This document shows positions 62,236-64,000 of a DNA stretch of 64,000 nt, one piece after another. A program made the translations under genes and the position numbers. Every line of letters starts with the position of its first letter. Within the stretch, counting starts at the first letter, position 1. The DNA comes from Magnolia sinica. Lineage: Eukaryota; Streptophyta; Magnoliopsida; Magnoliales; Magnoliaceae. The notes under the pieces were generated by a model. That model was not told the origin of the DNA. It worked only from the letters and a program-made list of their open reading frames with translations, and ran no database searches. The stretch spans positions 92,003,501-92,067,500 of the forward strand of contig NC_080573.1 in NCBI RefSeq assembly GCF_029962835.1. Reading direction: 5' to 3'.

Positions 62236-64000
62236 TGTAAACCCGTATCCTAGCCCGTACCGTTTCGTAGGCCTCCGCGGTCCTCCTAGTCGAATTCTTG
62301 CAACCCACGACCTGTAACCGATGTTTGTGTGTGATCCTAAGCATAGTCCTGCATATCTAAGTCGACTCAACCCGAGACTTGTACCAGTGCGACCGCGCCG
62401 TCGCCGCGGTTCTGGCGCCATATCTCGCCTGCTGAGGCGATACCCGGGCCAGGAGATGTGGCCTGCGTTCAGTTCGAGGAAAACACGCGTTGCAATTCTG
62501 AGAGAATCTCTATGACACGTCACATCAATCAATCAAGTATAACTCATCACTCCATCCCATCCCCAAGTACAACCACCCTCCCTAAAAGTCAACACTCTCT
62601 CTTACACAAGTACACATCCATCACTCACTCACCCATCACACCCCATCACTTACCCATCCCTCTCTCTCTTACACCCTCTCTCTCACTCTCATTTCTCCCA
62701 AGCACCATGAGAGCAACCATCCAAGCTTTCATGGAGAAGTGGCCCACCTTCCCACCTTCCATCTCCACCATCCAAGTCCAATCTCAACTGTTGAAAATAC
62801 ATCCTTTGGAGCTCTATATCGCATCGGTGAAAGGAAAAGTCCAGGATCTAATTGTGGGTGTCCATAATATTTGATTTTGATGTAGGGTCCACATGATTTA
62901 GGACGCATTTTGATGTATGCATTCTATGAGGGAGGGCCCAATAGTGGCGGGGTCCCTCCCCTTCATGTTTTTCTCTCTATCTCTCTCTCTCTCTCTTTCA
63001 TTTTATTGGTGGTGATGTGGTCATGTGGCCCACCCACGTGGACCCCACTGTATTGTATGTGTGGTCTATCCACACCGTCCACCCTTGGAGAGATCATTGG
63101 GACTGGGTCCACTGTTTGGACAAGCCCAATAGTGGGGTACCGTCAGGACCGTCCAGCAACTGGCATGGCTGAACAGTTGATGCGGAACCCATTGCTGGGT
63201 TTTGAGTGGGGTGACCCACTCACGTGGGACCCACCTTCATGTATATATCTGGCTGTCCACCTGGCAGCAGGTGGGGCCCATCATGATGCATGTTATATCC
63301 ATACTGTCCACCATCTGGACGTTGGATGCTGGAGGTATTTCATGATTTATTTATATAATATTATAATATACTATAATATAATATAATATATATTATAGTA
63401 GGCCTCATGTGGGACCCACCTGATGAGCGGATTTGTTGGTGTACTTCACACAGCTAGATGCTGTGAAGTTGACGTCAGCAAGTTCTGGTGGGGACCCACC
63501 ATGAAAAATGTGTTTTAATCCCAGCCATCCATTGTCTGGACGGTGGGCTAATAGACAGCAGCAACAGTTGCTGCATCAATGTTAGTAAGTTCTGTGGGTC
63601 CCATACGGACCGTGGACCCACCGTGATGTATTTATTTCATCCACACCATCCAGATTACGTTGGACAGCGCTGGACAATGTTTGGACGGCGCTGATTTACA
63701 TAGACAACGTTTGGACGGCACTGATATACATAGACAATGTTTGGACGGCGCTGATTTACATAGATAATGTTTGGACGACGCTGATTTACATAGATAATGT
63801 TTGGATGGCACTGATTTACATAAACAACGTTTGGATGGCGCCGATTTACATGGATAATATTTGGACGGTACTGGTTTACCTGGATAATGTTTGGACAGTG
63901 CTGATCATCATATGTGGGCCATGTGTATAGTGATACACATATTACACCTACAACTATTAATTGATTTTTGGTGTGGTCCATGTGATGAGGCCCACCTTGA
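62236..64000 (+). mobile_element. Tekay-type long LTR, proximal part, plus orientation, cut by window edge
   Basis: It begins TGTAAACCCGTATCC, the LTR start variant, followed by the GC-rich block (gaccgcgccgtcgccgcgg, gccaggagatgtgg) shared with 35082 and 41219. The arm with ccatcactcactcaccc and CT runs follows, then the gtgggccc field from 62880. It lies head-to-head with the minus LTR to its left. The five bases before it, gtaga (62231-62235), are the predicted target duplication. Confidence 0.75.
63666..63905. repeat. 30-bp minisatellite, about 8 units
   Basis: Units of the form tttggacggcgctgatttac + atagataatg recur every 30 bp with a few substitutions per unit. The period is divisible by three, so an open frame with a 10-residue repeat appears on the minus strand. 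It lies within the LTR field where single copies of 'ccgtccag...ggacggtg' occur. Confidence 0.92.

Noticed and set aside
63666..63905. CRISPR-like regular repeat array
   Set aside because: Units are directly adjacent with no unique spacers, and the context is plant nuclear LTR sequence; it is a minisatellite.

Overview
This is nuclear DNA of a flowering plant. The evidence is a spliced DEMETER-type DNA glycosylase gene, Ty1/copia and Ty3/gypsy (Tekay-like and Athila-like) retrotransposon remains, a tRNA-derived SINE, LINE debris and many small TIR elements. The dispersed motif family of the type 'gtgggccCaccatgatgtatgt...tatccacaccgtccatcc' suggests a magnoliid-like genome, but that taxonomic guess is from memory and unverified.

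Layout. 1-1.5 kb: broken copia gag/protease/pre-integrase, minus strand, cut by the window edge. 3.4-19.8 kb: one intact-looking minus-strand gene, a DEMETER-like (DME) 5-methylcytosine DNA glycosylase. I reconstructed 18 coding exons that join in frame (6,216 nt, 2,071 codons plus stop). Its introns hold microsatellites, a degenerate GGGTT-rich minisatellite, a LINE 3' fragment, a SINE and, unexpectedly, an inverted divergent copy of part of the gene's own large exon. 20-31 kb: no gene seen; several TIR/MITE elements with long inverted ends, two degenerate LTR-like repeats and simple repeats.

31.4-43.9 kb: a minus-strand Tekay/Del-like chromovirus. Its pol is decayed and truncated within RT. 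Its 3' LTR is split by an oppositely oriented 5.69-kb solo LTR of the same family, bounded by the 5-bp target duplication TAAGG. A 145-150-bp direct repeat flanks the whole block. 44-57.9 kb: remains of other elements (a plus-strand coiled-coil gag-like pseudogene, a minus-strand integrase tail, and a minus-strand proline-rich/plant-mobile-domain-like pseudogene). The last is interrupted by an Athila-like element (47,548-56,491) with two 2.1-kb LTRs, gag and protease but no RT, RNase H or integrase. 57.9-64 kb: a second head-to-head pair of the long Tekay-type LTRs, running off the window.

Only the DME-like gene looks like a functional host gene. It encodes an enzyme that excises 5-methylcytosine and so counteracts the silencing that normally keeps elements like its neighbours off. 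The rest is nested transposable-element sediment, and the most informative new structures are the nesting events and the antisense exon copy inside the DME-like gene.
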